A stretch of 64,000 nucleotides of DNA from Pseudomonas syringae (GCF_000737245.1 NZ_JPQU01000078.1:157013-221012); one strand, 5' to 3'; positions 17,116 to 26,687 are shown, counted from the first letter of the stretch. Notes: a model not told the origin generated them from the sequence alone. Translations and numbers: made by a program.

Positions 17116-18264
17116 TCATTCAGTCGCCCCCACTCCTGCCGCTTTGACCTTCCTCCCCCGCCACTCAATCAATCTGCGCCCCAAAGCCTGCCCCTTCACC
17201 TCGATGTAATGGTGGGTCACCACCGACACCATCACGACGACCAGAAAGAAAGCGATGGCCAGCAGGCTATTGCCCAGCGCACTACCTGTATTCAGATATC
17301 GCCGCCCTTCGAAAATCGTCGTCAATTGCTGGCCGGTGCGCTGTTCGAGGACGATGAACACCGACATCAGGCAGAACAGAACCGCCACGTGGGTCATGTA
17401 CATCGAATAGGACAAGCGGCCCAGCAACGCTAACGGCCGCGCCTTCAAGAGGTTCGACAACCGACCGGCCTCGAAGGCAAAGATAAACACCACCGGACAA
17501 AACAGCAGGCTGGCCACCAGCGACTGATTGGCAAAGCGCGTGCTGTTGACCCCTGCAACGCTGATCAGCGCGGCCGCCTCAAAGCAGGTCATCAGCCTCG
17601 CATCAGGCTTCCAGCTTCGACTGACAGGGGCGAACAGCCGGTAGGTCAATGCTCCAGCAAAAAAACATGAAAGTCCTTTCAGCGCTCGCTCGGTCAGCAC
17701 CGGCACATGGCCGAAAAGCAACGCAAACGCCGTGATCGAGACCACCCCCCAGATCCAATGACGCATCGACCCACTGAATAGCATCAAGGCCGCGAAGATC
17801 AGGTACATGTAGTACTCGACGCTGATACTCCACGACGGATAGTTGAAAGACATGGTTTCAGTCAACGGCGTCCAGGCCTGCACCAGCAATAGGTTCGGCA
17901 GAAATTCCGATGGCGCGAACGCACCGGTAAAGGGGGCGTAATTCAACGCCACCCCTTTTTTGATCGCCAGCACTTTCAAGGCTTCCAGTAGCACAAAGAC
18001 CGCTAGCATCAGCCAATGCAACGGCACCAGCCGGAACGTCCGGGAAATGAGGAAGGTTCGGAAATTCAGCTGCTTTTTACTGCCGTAGGCGTAAGACAAC
18101 ACGAAACCGCTGAGCACGAAAAAGAAATTGACCAGCAAGTCGGCGTTGCGAATGAACACCGACTCGGTAAAGCCGCTGACCAGCTGGATATGAAAAAACA
18201 CAACGCACGCGGCACAGATGCCCCGAAAACTGTCGAGCACGTCGAAACGATGAATAGCATTCAT
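17116..18264 (-). CDS. Acyltransferase 3 family membrane protein
   Basis: Integral membrane O-acyltransferase of the OafA/NodX type, 382 residues with about ten hydrophobic segments. The family landmarks are present: FDVLDSFRGICAACVVFFH with the catalytic His near residue 25, FFVLSGFVLSYAY, and ISRTFRLVPLHW. Such enzymes acetylate surface polysaccharides, periplasmic glucans or small molecules; the substrate here cannot be read from sequence. It is a single gene between REP elements, and its position between the HAMP protein and the PqiC-like gene is not one I recall in P. aeruginosa. Confidence 0.88.
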   Translation of the reverse strand: MNAIHRFDVLDSFRGICAACVVFFHIQLVSGFTESVFIRNADLLVNFFFVLSGFVLSYAYGSKKQLNFRTFLISRTFRLVPLHWLMLAVFVLLEALKVLAIKKGVALNYAPFTGAFAPSEFLPNLLLVQAWTPLTETMSFNYPSWSISVEYYMYLIFAALMLFSGSMRHWIWGVVSITAFALLFGHVPVLTERALKGLSCFFAGALTYRLFAPVSRSWKPDARLMTCFEAAALISVAGVNSTRFANQSLVASLLFCPVVFIFAFEAGRLSNLLKARPLALLGRLSYSMYMTHVAVLFCLMSVFIVLEQRTGQQLTTIFEGRRYLNTGSALGNSLLAIAFFLVVVMVSVVTHHYIEVKGQALGRRLIEWRGRKVKAAGVGATE

Positions 18265-18464
18265 GGCTGCACTCCGAGGGAGCAGGTATTTAACGCAGGG
18301 CTTGTTTGCAGAAAGGCGGCATGGCTACCGCAGCACCTTGAATGCAGGCGCGGCAAAACGAGAGATGAAGAAGGGAGTGATGCGAGGCCCTTACGTTAGG
18401 CAGCCGGTCGGGGGCTGTCAAGGTTGGCAATACCCTGCTCTATCGCCCAGCCAACATATTCAGC

Positions 18465-18554
18465 GTGGGAGCGAGCTTGCTCGCGAAGGCAAAGTCTCTG
18501 CCTACAGAAATGTTTCGGATGTCCTGCCCTCTTCGCGAGCAAGCTCGCTCCCAC
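18465..18554. repeat. REPIN
   Basis: Arms GTGGGAGCGAGCTTGCTCGC and complement. The 426-base gap 18265-18690 holds only this element, the solitary half-element at 18600 and a terminator. Confidence 0.9.
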
Positions 18555-18599
18555 GGATGAAGAGACGGCGACAAAAAAGCCATCTACCTTATACATCGT

Positions 18600-18632
18600 C
18601 ATCGCGGCCTCGCGGTGCTCGTGCGCTCCTAC
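18600..18632. repeat. Solitary REP half-element
   Basis: CATCGCGGCCTCGCGGTGCT then CGTGCGCTCCTAC is one arm of the element type at 17014-17105, without its partner arm. Confidence 0.6.
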
Positions 18633-18653
18633 AAAAAAGCTGCCACGAAGACA

Positions 18654-18684
18654 TAAAAAAACCCGCATCGCTGCGGGCTTTTTC
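18654..18684 (-). terminator. Bidirectional terminator of the PqiC-like gene
   Basis: Stem CCCGCA / TGCGGG with loop TCGC, with A and T runs on both sides. Read on the minus strand it lies 7 bases after the stop and ends in seven T. Confidence 0.85.
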
Positions 18685-18690
18685 TCGAAC

Positions 18691-19386
18691 CTAGAAGCGA
18701 AACACTTCCAGATCAGTACGAATCGGGGAGGCCATTGGGATCTTGGGTTTTTCAGGCTCTTTGGCCTTGGCCACTGGAGCCTTCTTCGGCTCTTCCACGG
18801 GCTGCCAGGAAATCGGCTTCACAGCAGAACTCAGCTGATCAGCAAGGCGCTGCAGCAATACACCTTGCGCCCGCACCTGATCGGCAGACGTGCCGGCATG
18901 CAGCTCTTCGAGGTGAACGATGCGGCTGTCACGGACCTGACCCTTGCGATCCAGCAAGCGCCATTGCGCATCCAGAATCGCCGGCTGCTTCGTCCCGGAG
19001 TCCAGACGCGTAATGGACAACACTACCTGAACATCAGGGGTGAAGTTGGCAACTGCCGGGGCCAGCACAACGCGCTGGCTGTCCAGTTTCCAGGCCAATT
19101 GGCGCAACAGCAATTGATCAATGTCCGAAGAGAGACTGCCCGCCCAACGACCATCGGTCGAGGCAGTCAAGCTCCCATCAGGCTGGCGCTGCAACAAGGT
19201 TTCGCGTTGCAGGTAATCGGCTACCGAAACCGGGCCGAGCAGAACAGCCAACCCAGTAGTGCGTGTTGGTTGGCCGGGCGTTCCACTGTCGAGCTGATAA
19301 AGCGCAGTCGGCTGGTGCGTACTGCAACCAGCCAGACCCAAAACACCGGTCATCAACAAAACAACGGGAAGGCGTAGAAGATTCAT
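18691..19386 (-). CDS. PqiC-like ABC-transport auxiliary lipoprotein
   Basis: About 231 residues with a lipoprotein signal (MNLLRLPVVLLMTGVLGLAGC, lipobox LAGC). The body matches the PqiC/YmbA (DUF330) family: TALYQLDSG at the start, LAVLLGPVSVADYLQR, and a C-terminal LQRLADQLSSAV. PqiC anchors PqiB lipid-transport tunnels at the outer membrane. No pqiAB genes lie in this window, so its partners are elsewhere. The tail is rich in Lys, Pro and Ala. The start could also be the Met codon just before, at 19389. Confidence 0.82.
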   Translation of the reverse strand: MNLLRLPVVLLMTGVLGLAGCSTHQPTALYQLDSGTPGQPTRTTGLAVLLGPVSVADYLQRETLLQRQPDGSLTASTDGRWAGSLSSDIDQLLLRQLAWKLDSQRVVLAPAVANFTPDVQVVLSITRLDSGTKQPAILDAQWRLLDRKGQVRDSRIVHLEELHAGTSADQVRAQGVLLQRLADQLSSAVKPISWQPVEEPKKAPVAKAKEPEKPKIPMASPIRTDLEVFRF

Positions 19387-19565
19387 CATCCCATCCAGGT
19401 GGCTGCCATCAGGCGATCCACAGTGTAAATACTCACAAATTCGTGCAGGCACTCAGCCACGCTGGCACCTCAAGACGTCATATCATCCGTGAATATGCGC
19501 TATGACTCCAGCGATTATGCGTCGATCTTCGTGGCAAAACGAAGACCGATAGCTCTAAATCACCA

Positions 19566-21830
19566 TTAAGAAGCGTTTTCCACTAACAGGGCATCTACGC
19601 GCTGGAAGCCACGAGGCAACTTATTACCCCGCCGCCCCCGCTCGCCCTTGTAATGTTCAAGATCATCAGGCTTGAGCGACAGGTTGCGTTTACCCGCCTG
19701 CAGCACCAGGGTCGCGCCTTGCGGGATCACGGCGATATCCGTCACATATTCCTCGCGACTCGCTACACGGTCGCCTGGCACGCCAATGATCTTGTTACCT
19801 TTGCCTTTGCTCAACTGCGGCAGATCGCTGATTTTGAAGATCAGCAGACGACCTTCAGTGGTCACTGCCGCCAACCAGTTCTGCTCACGATCCGCCACGG
19901 TCCGCGGCAACATGACTTTAGCGCCTTTAGGCAGGCTCAGCAGCGCCTTACCGGCTTTGTTCTTGGCCTGCAGATCCTCGCCCTTGACCACGAAGCCGTA
20001 ACCGGCGTCCGAGGCAATCACATACAGGGCGTCGTCTTCAGGTAGCAACACGCACTCAAAAGTCGCACCTGGTGGTGGCTGGAGCTTGCCGGTCAACGGC
20101 TCGCCCTGGCCTCGTGCCGACGGCAGGGTATGCGCCGCCAGCGAATAACTGCGCCCGGTGGAGTCAATGAATACGGCATATTGGTTGGAACGGCCCATCG
20201 CAGCGGTCTGGAAACCATCCCCCGCTTTATAGGAAAGCCCGGTGGCGTCGATGTCATGGCCTTTGGCCGAGCGAACCCAGCCTTTTTCCGAAAGCACGAC
20301 CGTCACTTTTTCATTCGGCAGCAGGTCGTGCTCGGTCATTGCCTTGGCTTCGGCACGCTCCACGATTGGCGAGCGGCGATCATCGCCATAGGTTTCGGCA
20401 TCCTTGATCAGTTCGGTACGCACCAACTTCTTGAGCTTGGCTTCGCTGCCGAGCAAAGCCATCAGCTTGGTACGCTCTTTATTCAGTTCATCCTGTTCGT
20501 TGCGCAGCTTCATCTCTTCCAGACGAGCCAACTGACGCAAACGTGTGTCCAGAATGTAATCGGCCTGGATCTCGGTCAGCTCGAAGCGCTCGATCAACTT
20601 CGCCTTCGGGTGCTCCTCGGTCCGGATGATCTGGATCACTTCATCCAGGTTGAGATAGGCAATCAGCAAGCCGTCCAACAGGTGCAGACGACGCTCGACT
20701 TTATCAAGGCGGAATTGCAGGCGGCGGCGCACTGTACGCACGCGGAATTCCAGCCACTCGACCAGCAGGGCACGCAGGTTTTTCAGCTGCGGCTTGCCAT
20801 CCAGACCGATGATGTTGATGTTGACCCTGTAGCTGGACTCCAGATCAGTGCTGGCGAACAGGTGCTGCATGAGCGCTTCGTGGTCGACCCGGCTGTTGAC
20901 CGGGATGATCACGATGCGGCACGGATTCTCGTGGTCGGACTCATCTCGCAGATCGGCAACCTGCGGCGCCTTGGAAGGCTTGGCCTGCATCAGCGCTGCA
21001 ATTTGCTCCAGTACCTTGGCACCGGATACTTGATGCGGCAGCGAGGTGACGATGATGTCGCCGTCTTCGACGTGGTAAACGGCACGCATACGCACCGAGC
21101 CCTTGCCGGTTTCGTACATTTTCAGCAGGTCGGCACGAGGGGTGATGATTTCCGCTTCGGTCGGGTAATCCGGCCCCTGAATGTGTTCACAGAGTTGCGC
21201 GACGGTCGCCTTGGGCTCGTCGAGCAGTCGCACACACGCTGTGGCGACCTCCCGCAAGTTGTGTGGCGGTACGTCAGTGGCCATACCCACGGCGATGCCG
21301 GTGGTGCCATTGAGCAAGATGTTCGGCAAACGTGCAGGCAAAACAGCCGGCTCGTCCAGGGTGCCATCGAAGTTTGGCACCCAGTCTGCCGTGCCCTGGC
21401 CCAGCTCGCTGAGCAGCACTTCGGAATAACGCGACAGCCGCGCCTCGGTGTAGCGCATGGCAGCGAAGGATTTCGGATCATCCGGCGCACCCCAGTTACC
21501 CTGGCCGTCTACCAGCGTGTAGCGGTAGCTGAAGGGCTGGGCCATGAGCACCATGGCTTCATAACAGGCCGAGTCACCGTGGGGGTGGAACTTGCCGAGC
21601 ACGTCGCCGACAGTACGTGCCGACTTCTTGTGCTTGGAGTCCGCGTCCAGGCCCAGTTCGCTCATCGCGTAGATGATGCGCCGCTGTACCGGCTTCAGGC
21701 CGTCGCCGATATGCGGCAAGGCACGGTCCATGATCACGTACATGGAATAGTTGAGGTAGGCCTGTTCGGTGAAGTCAGCCAGTGATCGGCGTTCTACGCC
21801 ATCCAGGCTGAGGTCAAGGGAGTCGCTCAT
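19566..21830 (-). CDS. parC: DNA topoisomerase IV subunit A
   Basis: 754 residues, normal for ParC. The catalytic tyrosine is Y127 in AAMRYTEARLS. The quinolone-target region HPHGDSACYEAM keeps Ser87 and Glu91, the drug-susceptible residues, so there is no classical resistance substitution. A long coiled-coil (about 430-490) and the C-terminal beta-pinwheel strands follow. It starts 10 bases after the upstream aspartic-protease gene, so it ends a three-gene operon (esterase, protease, parC). Confidence 0.98.
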   Translation of the reverse strand: MSDSLDLSLDGVERRSLADFTEQAYLNYSMYVIMDRALPHIGDGLKPVQRRIIYAMSELGLDADSKHKKSARTVGDVLGKFHPHGDSACYEAMVLMAQPFSYRYTLVDGQGNWGAPDDPKSFAAMRYTEARLSRYSEVLLSELGQGTADWVPNFDGTLDEPAVLPARLPNILLNGTTGIAVGMATDVPPHNLREVATACVRLLDEPKATVAQLCEHIQGPDYPTEAEIITPRADLLKMYETGKGSVRMRAVYHVEDGDIIVTSLPHQVSGAKVLEQIAALMQAKPSKAPQVADLRDESDHENPCRIVIIPVNSRVDHEALMQHLFASTDLESSYRVNINIIGLDGKPQLKNLRALLVEWLEFRVRTVRRRLQFRLDKVERRLHLLDGLLIAYLNLDEVIQIIRTEEHPKAKLIERFELTEIQADYILDTRLRQLARLEEMKLRNEQDELNKERTKLMALLGSEAKLKKLVRTELIKDAETYGDDRRSPIVERAEAKAMTEHDLLPNEKVTVVLSEKGWVRSAKGHDIDATGLSYKAGDGFQTAAMGRSNQYAVFIDSTGRSYSLAAHTLPSARGQGEPLTGKLQPPPGATFECVLLPEDDALYVIASDAGYGFVVKGEDLQAKNKAGKALLSLPKGAKVMLPRTVADREQNWLAAVTTEGRLLIFKISDLPQLSKGKGNKIIGVPGDRVASREEYVTDIAVIPQGATLVLQAGKRNLSLKPDDLEHYKGERGRRGNKLPRGFQRVDALLVENAS

Positions 21831-21840
21831 GCGTGCCTCA

Positions 21841-22362
21841 TTATTTCGTTGTCTGGCGCAGCAGCATGGTGCCGCCGCGCTGAGTGAATTCGAGTTGTTT
21901 CATTGCGCTCATGCCTAGCAGCACTTGTTCTCCGTCCAGACCGGGCACCACCAGGGCGCGCACGTTGTTCAGGACGATATCGCCCAGTTGCAGACGCTCG
22001 ATGGAAGTTCGAAAGCCTTCGCTGCGGCCATTGGCGGTGCTGACCCAGACAGGCGCACCCCGTTGCATCTGCAAGGTTTCAGCCACCTCGCCCGGAATCG
22101 CCACATCGGTAGCACCGGTATCCAGCAAAAACTGCACGACATGATCGTTGATCTTGCCCGTGCTGACGAAATGCCCCTGGCGATTGCCCACCAATTGCAC
22201 TTCGATGTAACCATCACCGTGTTGCGAGGTGACGACCGCGTTGGGATTTTCCTGCCGCTGTTCCCACTCACCAAAAAACCGCGTCGCCAGGAATAGCGCC
22301 GCGGCCCAGGCCAGAATCATCAACACCTTCCCCGCACGCTTACCGGGAGGTTGCTGACTCAT
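21841..22362 (-). CDS. Retropepsin-like aspartic protease, membrane-anchored
   Basis: 173 residues of the TIGR02281 clan AA protease type. One N-terminal TM helix (VLMILAWAAALFLATRFF) leads to a periplasmic domain with VQFLLDTGATDVAIP, holding the single active-site DTGA; a homodimer would be needed for catalysis. LLGMSAMKQLEFTQRGGTMLL is the conserved C-terminal segment. It overlaps the esterase gene by 4 bases. It matches PA4965, next to parC in P. aeruginosa. The substrate is unknown. Confidence 0.85.
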   Translation of the reverse strand: MSQQPPGKRAGKVLMILAWAAALFLATRFFGEWEQRQENPNAVVTSQHGDGYIEVQLVGNRQGHFVSTGKINDHVVQFLLDTGATDVAIPGEVAETLQMQRGAPVWVSTANGRSEGFRTSIERLQLGDIVLNNVRALVVPGLDGEQVLLGMSAMKQLEFTQRGGTMLLRQTTK

Positions 22363-23333
22363 GGTCGTTCGCTCCAGCCGCCGGCTGGCCCTGCGAAACG
22401 CCAGACAATCGGGCGTTTCTCGCCATCGGCGCGCTCACCAAAATTGTTGTCGACGCCTATCCAGGCGCCTGTCTCGTCGACGACCAGCGCCTCGGTCAGG
22501 CCAAAGCGCTGCTCGTAAAGCCGATTGGGCTTGAGTGCCTCCGCGGAGAAAGACCAGCAGCGCTCGGTAGCGCCCGTTTGCAGGGTACGACGACAGATGC
22601 GGTAGGCCGAGCGTTCAAGGGCGTAAAGCTTGCCGTTGAACAGCGACAGGTCAGCGAAATCTCGTGATACGGACTTGCCGCCCACCTGGGGCGGCAGGAC
22701 TTCCTTGCCCGGTTCGGTACGCAAGACACAGCTGCCCTTACAGCGCCAACCGTCACCTTCGCGGCTCACCACCAGTAAACCGCGCTGATCCCGCTCAGCG
22801 GCCAGCCACAGGCGATCACCTTCGGGGCTGATCGCCAGACCTTCAAAAATAGCGTTGAAGTGTTGCAGCATGCCCTTGGCACGGGCCTGAGCCACCAGTT
22901 CCGAAGGCAGTTTCAACCAGACAGGGGCGCCCTCGACAGGCACCTTGAGCACCTCGGCGTGGGCCTCGCTCACCACGTACTTGTTGCCTTGCGCGTCGCA
23001 ACTGATGCCTTCGAAATCCAGACTACCGCCGCGCACGTAGGACGAAAGCTTGGCCATAGATCGCAAATTGACCGGCAAATCACTTTCCGGCACATCCGGC
23101 ACCTCAATGGCCACCGGTTGCGCCTGCCAGACGGTTTGCGCCCTGTCCATGCGATAAAGCACGTTGTCGTCACGATCAGAAATCGCCCACAACTGACCGT
23201 TGCAAACCGCCAACCCCGACAGATTGCCGCCGACCATGGCATCCACCGGATGCTCAGACACCAGCTTTAACTGCTCCAGAGGGACTGCGAAAGCCGGGCC
23301 AGCCAGCAACATTGCAAGCAACCCAGCCACCAC
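22359..23333 (-). CDS. Esterase-like activity of phytase family protein, exported
   Basis: About 324 residues with a signal peptide (GLLAMLLAGPAFAVP). The body fits the phytase-like esterase family (PF13449): NLSGLAVCNGQLWAISDRDD, then DFEGISCD, FEGLAISPEGDRLWLAAERD and ETGAWIGVDNNFGERADG, a beta-propeller pattern with Asp/Glu metal sites. The reading frame runs open upstream through the REPIN array to 23993, but that part is repeat DNA. I place the start at GTG 23333 (or the next GTG, 23330), with AGGGGAG at good spacing, partly formed by the edge of the repeat. Activity is not established. Confidence 0.8.
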   Translation of the reverse strand: MVAGLLAMLLAGPAFAVPLEQLKLVSEHPVDAMVGGNLSGLAVCNGQLWAISDRDDNVLYRMDRAQTVWQAQPVAIEVPDVPESDLPVNLRSMAKLSSYVRGGSLDFEGISCDAQGNKYVVSEAHAEVLKVPVEGAPVWLKLPSELVAQARAKGMLQHFNAIFEGLAISPEGDRLWLAAERDQRGLLVVSREGDGWRCKGSCVLRTEPGKEVLPPQVGGKSVSRDFADLSLFNGKLYALERSAYRICRRTLQTGATERCWSFSAEALKPNRLYEQRFGLTEALVVDETGAWIGVDNNFGERADGEKRPIVWRFAGPAGGWSERP

Positions 23334-23340
23334 AGCTCCC

Positions 23341-23949
23341 CTGTAGGAGGACTGGGGTGGCGTTCCACCTTGCTCGCGATTCGGTTGATCAGTCGCCACA
23401 TGCATCGACTGACCTGACGCCATCGCGGGCAAGCGCGCTCCTACAGGGCCGAGGTCTGCGACACTTTCGCGTATTGATTGCAAAACCCTGTAGGAGCGCA
23501 CGGAGGTTACGACGCCCGCGATGCGGTGTGTCAGACAAACCGCCATCGCTGCCTCGCGTTGCTCGTGAGCTCCTACAGGTTGCGTAAACCTGTACGAGGA
23601 CCGGGGTGGCGTTCCACCTTGCTCGCGATTCGGTTGATCAGTCGCCACATGCATCGACTGACCTGACGCCATCGCGGGCAAGCGCGCTCCTACAGGGCCG
23701 AGGTCTGCGACACTTTCGCGTATTGATTGCAAAACCCTGTAGGAGCGCACGGAGGTTACGACGCCCGCGATGCGGTGTGTCAGACAAACCGCCATCGCTG
23801 CCTCGCGTTGCTCGTGAGCTCCTACAGGTTGCGTAAACCTGTACGAGGACCGGGGTGGCGTTCCACCTTGCTCGCGATTCGGTTGATCAGTCGCCACATG
23901 CATCGACTGACCTGACGCCATCGCGGGCAAGCGCGCTCCTACGGGGTTG
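23341..23949. repeat. Tandem array of a 249-bp compound REPIN, about 2.4 copies
   Basis: Copies begin at 23342, 23591 and 23840, exactly 249 bases apart; the third stops after about 110 bases. Each full unit contains two different REPINs: one with GGTGGCGTTCCACC inserted in its left arm and ATCGCGGGCAAGCGCGCTCC as right arm, and a second of the GCGCACGGAGGTTACGACGC / GCCTCGCGTTGCTCGTGAGC type. Copies are almost identical, the first differing at a few positions (TGTAGGAGGACT versus TGTACGAGGACC). The unit is a multiple of three, so no frame is broken. This fills the gap between parE and the esterase gene. Confidence 0.95.
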
Positions 23950-23989
23950 GCGCGATAGCGCGGTGTCAGGGACACCGGGGTGCCTGGCA

Positions 23990-25894
23990 TCAAGTCAGGA
24001 CCTCGGCGAGGTTGCCCTTGGACTCCAGCCAGCTTTTGCGGTCACCAGCACGTTTTTTCGCCAGCAACATGTCCATCATTTCCGAAGTCGCGGCGAAATC
24101 GTCCAGGGTCAATTGCACCAGACGGCGGGTATTGGGATCCATAGTGGTTTCGCGCAACTGCGGCGGGTTCATTTCGCCCAGGCCTTTGAATCGTGTGACC
24201 TGCGGCTTGCCGCGTTTCTTCTCGGCGACCAGACGATCAAGAATCCCGTCGCGCTCGGCTTCGTCCAGCGCGTAATAGATGTCTTTACCCAGGTCGATGC
24301 GATACAGCGGCGGCATGGCGACATACACGTGCCCAGCGTCCACCAGCGGTCGGAAATGCTGGACGAACAAGGCGCACAGCAGCGTGGCGATGTGCAAACC
24401 GTCGGAGTCGGCGTCGGCCAGGATGCAGATTTTTCCGTAACGCAGCTGACTCATGTCTGCCGCGCCGGGATCAACGCCGATCGCCACGGCAATGTTGTGC
24501 ACTTCCTGGCTGGCGAGGACTTCGCCACCATCGACTTCCCAAGTGTTGAGGATCTTGCCGCGCAAAGGCAGGATCGCCTGAAATTCTTTATCTCGCGCCT
24601 GCTTGGCCGAGCCACCCGCAGAGTCACCCTCCACCAGGAACAGCTCGGAACGCATCGGGTCCTGCCCGGCGCAGTCCGCCAGTTTGCCTGGCAATGCCGG
24701 TCCCTGAGTGATGCGCTTGCGCTCGACTTTCTTGCTTGCCTTGAGACGACGACCGGCGTTGTTGATCGCTAGTTCTGCCAACTGCATGCCCAGGTCGGAG
24801 TTGGCATTGAGCCACAGACTGAACGCATCCTTGACCACACCAGACACAAAGGCTGCCGCCTCACGGGAAGAAAGGCGCTCTTTGGTCTGCCCCGAGAATT
24901 GCGGCTCCTGCATTTTCATCGACAGGACGAACGCGATCCGCTCCCAGACATCTTCAGGGGCCAGCTTCACGCCACGGGGCAGCAGGTTGCGGTATTCGCA
25001 GAACTCGCGCATTGCATCCAGTAAACCCTGGCGCAAACCGTTGACGTGGGTACCGCCCTGCGCGGTCGGGATCAGGTTGACGTAGCTTTCCTGAACGCTG
25101 TCGCCACCTTCCGGCAGCCAGAGCAGGGCCCAATCGACCGCTTCTTTATTGCCGGCAAAACTGCCGCAGAATGGTTCGTCCGGCAGGCGCAGGAAATCGC
25201 TGACCGAATCCTGCAGGTAAGAACGCAGGCCGTCTTCGTAATGCCATTCGACTTTCTCGCCGCTGGCCTTGTCTTCGAAGCTGACCAGCAGGCCCGGACA
25301 CAGCACAGCCTTGGCCTTGAGCACGTGTTTGAGGCGGCTGACGGAAAACTTCGGTGTATCGAAATACTTAGGGTCCGGCGCGAAGTACACGCTAGTGCCG
25401 GTATTGCGCTTGCCTACGGTGCCAACCACGGCCAACTCCGAGGCTTTGTAGCCGTCGGCGAAGGTCATTTCGTATTCGTTGCCATCGCGCTTGACCCGTA
25501 CCTTGACCAGGGTCGACAGCGCGTTGACCACCGAGATACCCACGCCATGGAGGCCACCGGAGAACTGGTAGTTCTTGTTGGAAAACTTGCCGCCAGCATG
25601 AAGCTTGGTGAGGATCAGCTCGACACCCGAAACACCTTCTTCCGGGTGAATGTCCACCGGCATCCCGCGACCATCGTCGGAAACTTCCAGGGAATTATCG
25701 GCATGCAGAATGACCTGCACCGACTTGGCATGACCAGCCAGGGCTTCGTCGACGCTGTTGTCGATTACCTCCTGGGCAAGGTGGTTCGGCCGCGAGGTAT
25801 CGGTGTACATGCCCGGACGCTTGCGAACCGGGTCGAGGCCCGAGAGGACTTCGATGGCGTCTGCGTTATAAGAGCTAGCGCTGGGAGTGGCCAT
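23990..25894 (-). CDS. parE: DNA topoisomerase IV subunit B
   Basis: 634 residues. An N-terminal GHKL ATPase domain (VIDNSVDEALAGH, SDDGRGMPVD, GGLHGVGISVVNAL), a transducer, and a TOPRIM domain with EGDSAGGSAKQARD and DADSDGLHI. The quinolone region around LPLRGKILNTWEV looks wild type. It is transcribed toward parC but separated from it by the esterase and protease genes and the REPIN array, so it is probably a separate transcript. Confidence 0.98.
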   Translation of the reverse strand: MATPSASSYNADAIEVLSGLDPVRKRPGMYTDTSRPNHLAQEVIDNSVDEALAGHAKSVQVILHADNSLEVSDDGRGMPVDIHPEEGVSGVELILTKLHAGGKFSNKNYQFSGGLHGVGISVVNALSTLVKVRVKRDGNEYEMTFADGYKASELAVVGTVGKRNTGTSVYFAPDPKYFDTPKFSVSRLKHVLKAKAVLCPGLLVSFEDKASGEKVEWHYEDGLRSYLQDSVSDFLRLPDEPFCGSFAGNKEAVDWALLWLPEGGDSVQESYVNLIPTAQGGTHVNGLRQGLLDAMREFCEYRNLLPRGVKLAPEDVWERIAFVLSMKMQEPQFSGQTKERLSSREAAAFVSGVVKDAFSLWLNANSDLGMQLAELAINNAGRRLKASKKVERKRITQGPALPGKLADCAGQDPMRSELFLVEGDSAGGSAKQARDKEFQAILPLRGKILNTWEVDGGEVLASQEVHNIAVAIGVDPGAADMSQLRYGKICILADADSDGLHIATLLCALFVQHFRPLVDAGHVYVAMPPLYRIDLGKDIYYALDEAERDGILDRLVAEKKRGKPQVTRFKGLGEMNPPQLRETTMDPNTRRLVQLTLDDFAATSEMMDMLLAKKRAGDRKSWLESKGNLAEVLT

Positions 25895-25958
25895 GGGGTC
25901 TCATCATCAGTTGTTCGTGGGGTTACGGGGCATCATTGTCTAACTATGCCGCTCTACC

Positions 25959-26051
25959 GTGTGGGAGCGAATTCATTCGCGAAGGGGCCGGCTAATCCAA
26001 GAAAACTCGTCAGGCCTGGCATCGCATCCGCGAATGAATTCGCTCCCACAG
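25959..26051. repeat. REPIN
   Basis: Arms GTGGGAGCGAATTCATTCGC and complement, about 45 bases apart, between parE and the hydrolase gene. Same arm as 3648-3739. Confidence 0.9.
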
Positions 26052-26069
26052 GGAAATACATGTATCGGG

Positions 26070-26687
26070 TTACAGCGTCGAAATAGGTGCTGACTGCATC
26101 AATTCAGGCGCAAATCCGGCAAAACTCAACAGGGCCGGCAACTGGGCAGCAAAACCTTGATAACTGTGGTCGCCACCCGCCTGGATACGCAATGCGCAGG
26201 CTCGGTAAAACGTTTCGGCGCGCCGATAATCAAGGGTCTCATCGCCAGTCTGCAGCCAGACCTGGTAACGCTGTGGATCTTTGGGAGCAGGCACTTCCAG
26301 CTCCGCCAGCGCGTGAACATGGTCGCGAGTCAACTCCCAGGTTTCGCCGGTGTAGAAGTTCTGCTGGGTACCGACAAACCCGTCAAACAGCTGATGCGGA
26401 TTGACGGCCGGATTGATCAATACAGCCTTGAGGCAATGCCGCTCTGCCAAGTGAGTCGCATAGTAGCCGCCGAGCGAGCTGCCGACCAGCAGCGGGCGAC
26501 CGAGCTCCGAGATGGCCGATTCCAGCTGAACCATGGCCTGACGCGGATGGTGGTGCAATTCGGGTACGCGCAGCTGCTCACTCAACCCTAGCGATTGCAT
26601 CAAGGCGATCAGCTGGGTGGCTTTCTTCGACAGCGCCGAGCTGTTCAGGCCGTGGATATAAAGCAGAGTGGGTTTATCAGAGTTCAC
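26070..26687 (-). CDS. YqiA-like alpha/beta hydrolase (esterase)
   Basis: 205 residues from GTG 26687 (NSDKPTLLYIHGLNSS), with AGGAGCGG upstream; the longer open frame to 26774 is not conserved. YIHGLNSS is the oxyanion-hole region, GSSLGGYYA holds the nucleophile Ser, and a GGDHSYQGF segment near the C-terminus carries the His. E. coli YqiA lies next to parE and is an acyl esterase; the physiological substrate is unknown. It is 92 bases downstream of cpdA and probably in the same operon. Confidence 0.85.
   Translation of the reverse strand: MNSDKPTLLYIHGLNSSALSKKATQLIALMQSLGLSEQLRVPELHHHPRQAMVQLESAISELGRPLLVGSSLGGYYATHLAERHCLKAVLINPAVNPHQLFDGFVGTQQNFYTGETWELTRDHVHALAELEVPAPKDPQRYQVWLQTGDETLDYRRAETFYRACALRIQAGGDHSYQGFAAQLPALLSFAGFAPELMQSAPISTL

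Noticed and set aside
21541..21600. Quinolone-resistance change in parC
   Set aside because: Ser87 and Glu91 are the susceptible residues, so no resistance allele is supported.
20130..21785. 551-codon open frame on the plus strand
   Set aside because: It is the antisense of parC, a universally conserved gene. It has no ribosome-binding site and a His/Gln/Val-rich, biased composition.
23341..23949. CRISPR-like repeat array
   Set aside because: The repeat is 249 bases with no short direct-repeat/spacer structure and no cas genes; it is a REPIN duplication.
23334..23993. N-terminal 220-codon extension of the esterase gene
   Set aside because: The extra residues repeat every 83 codons and are translated REPIN DNA; a signal peptide and ribosome-binding site mark the true start near 23333.
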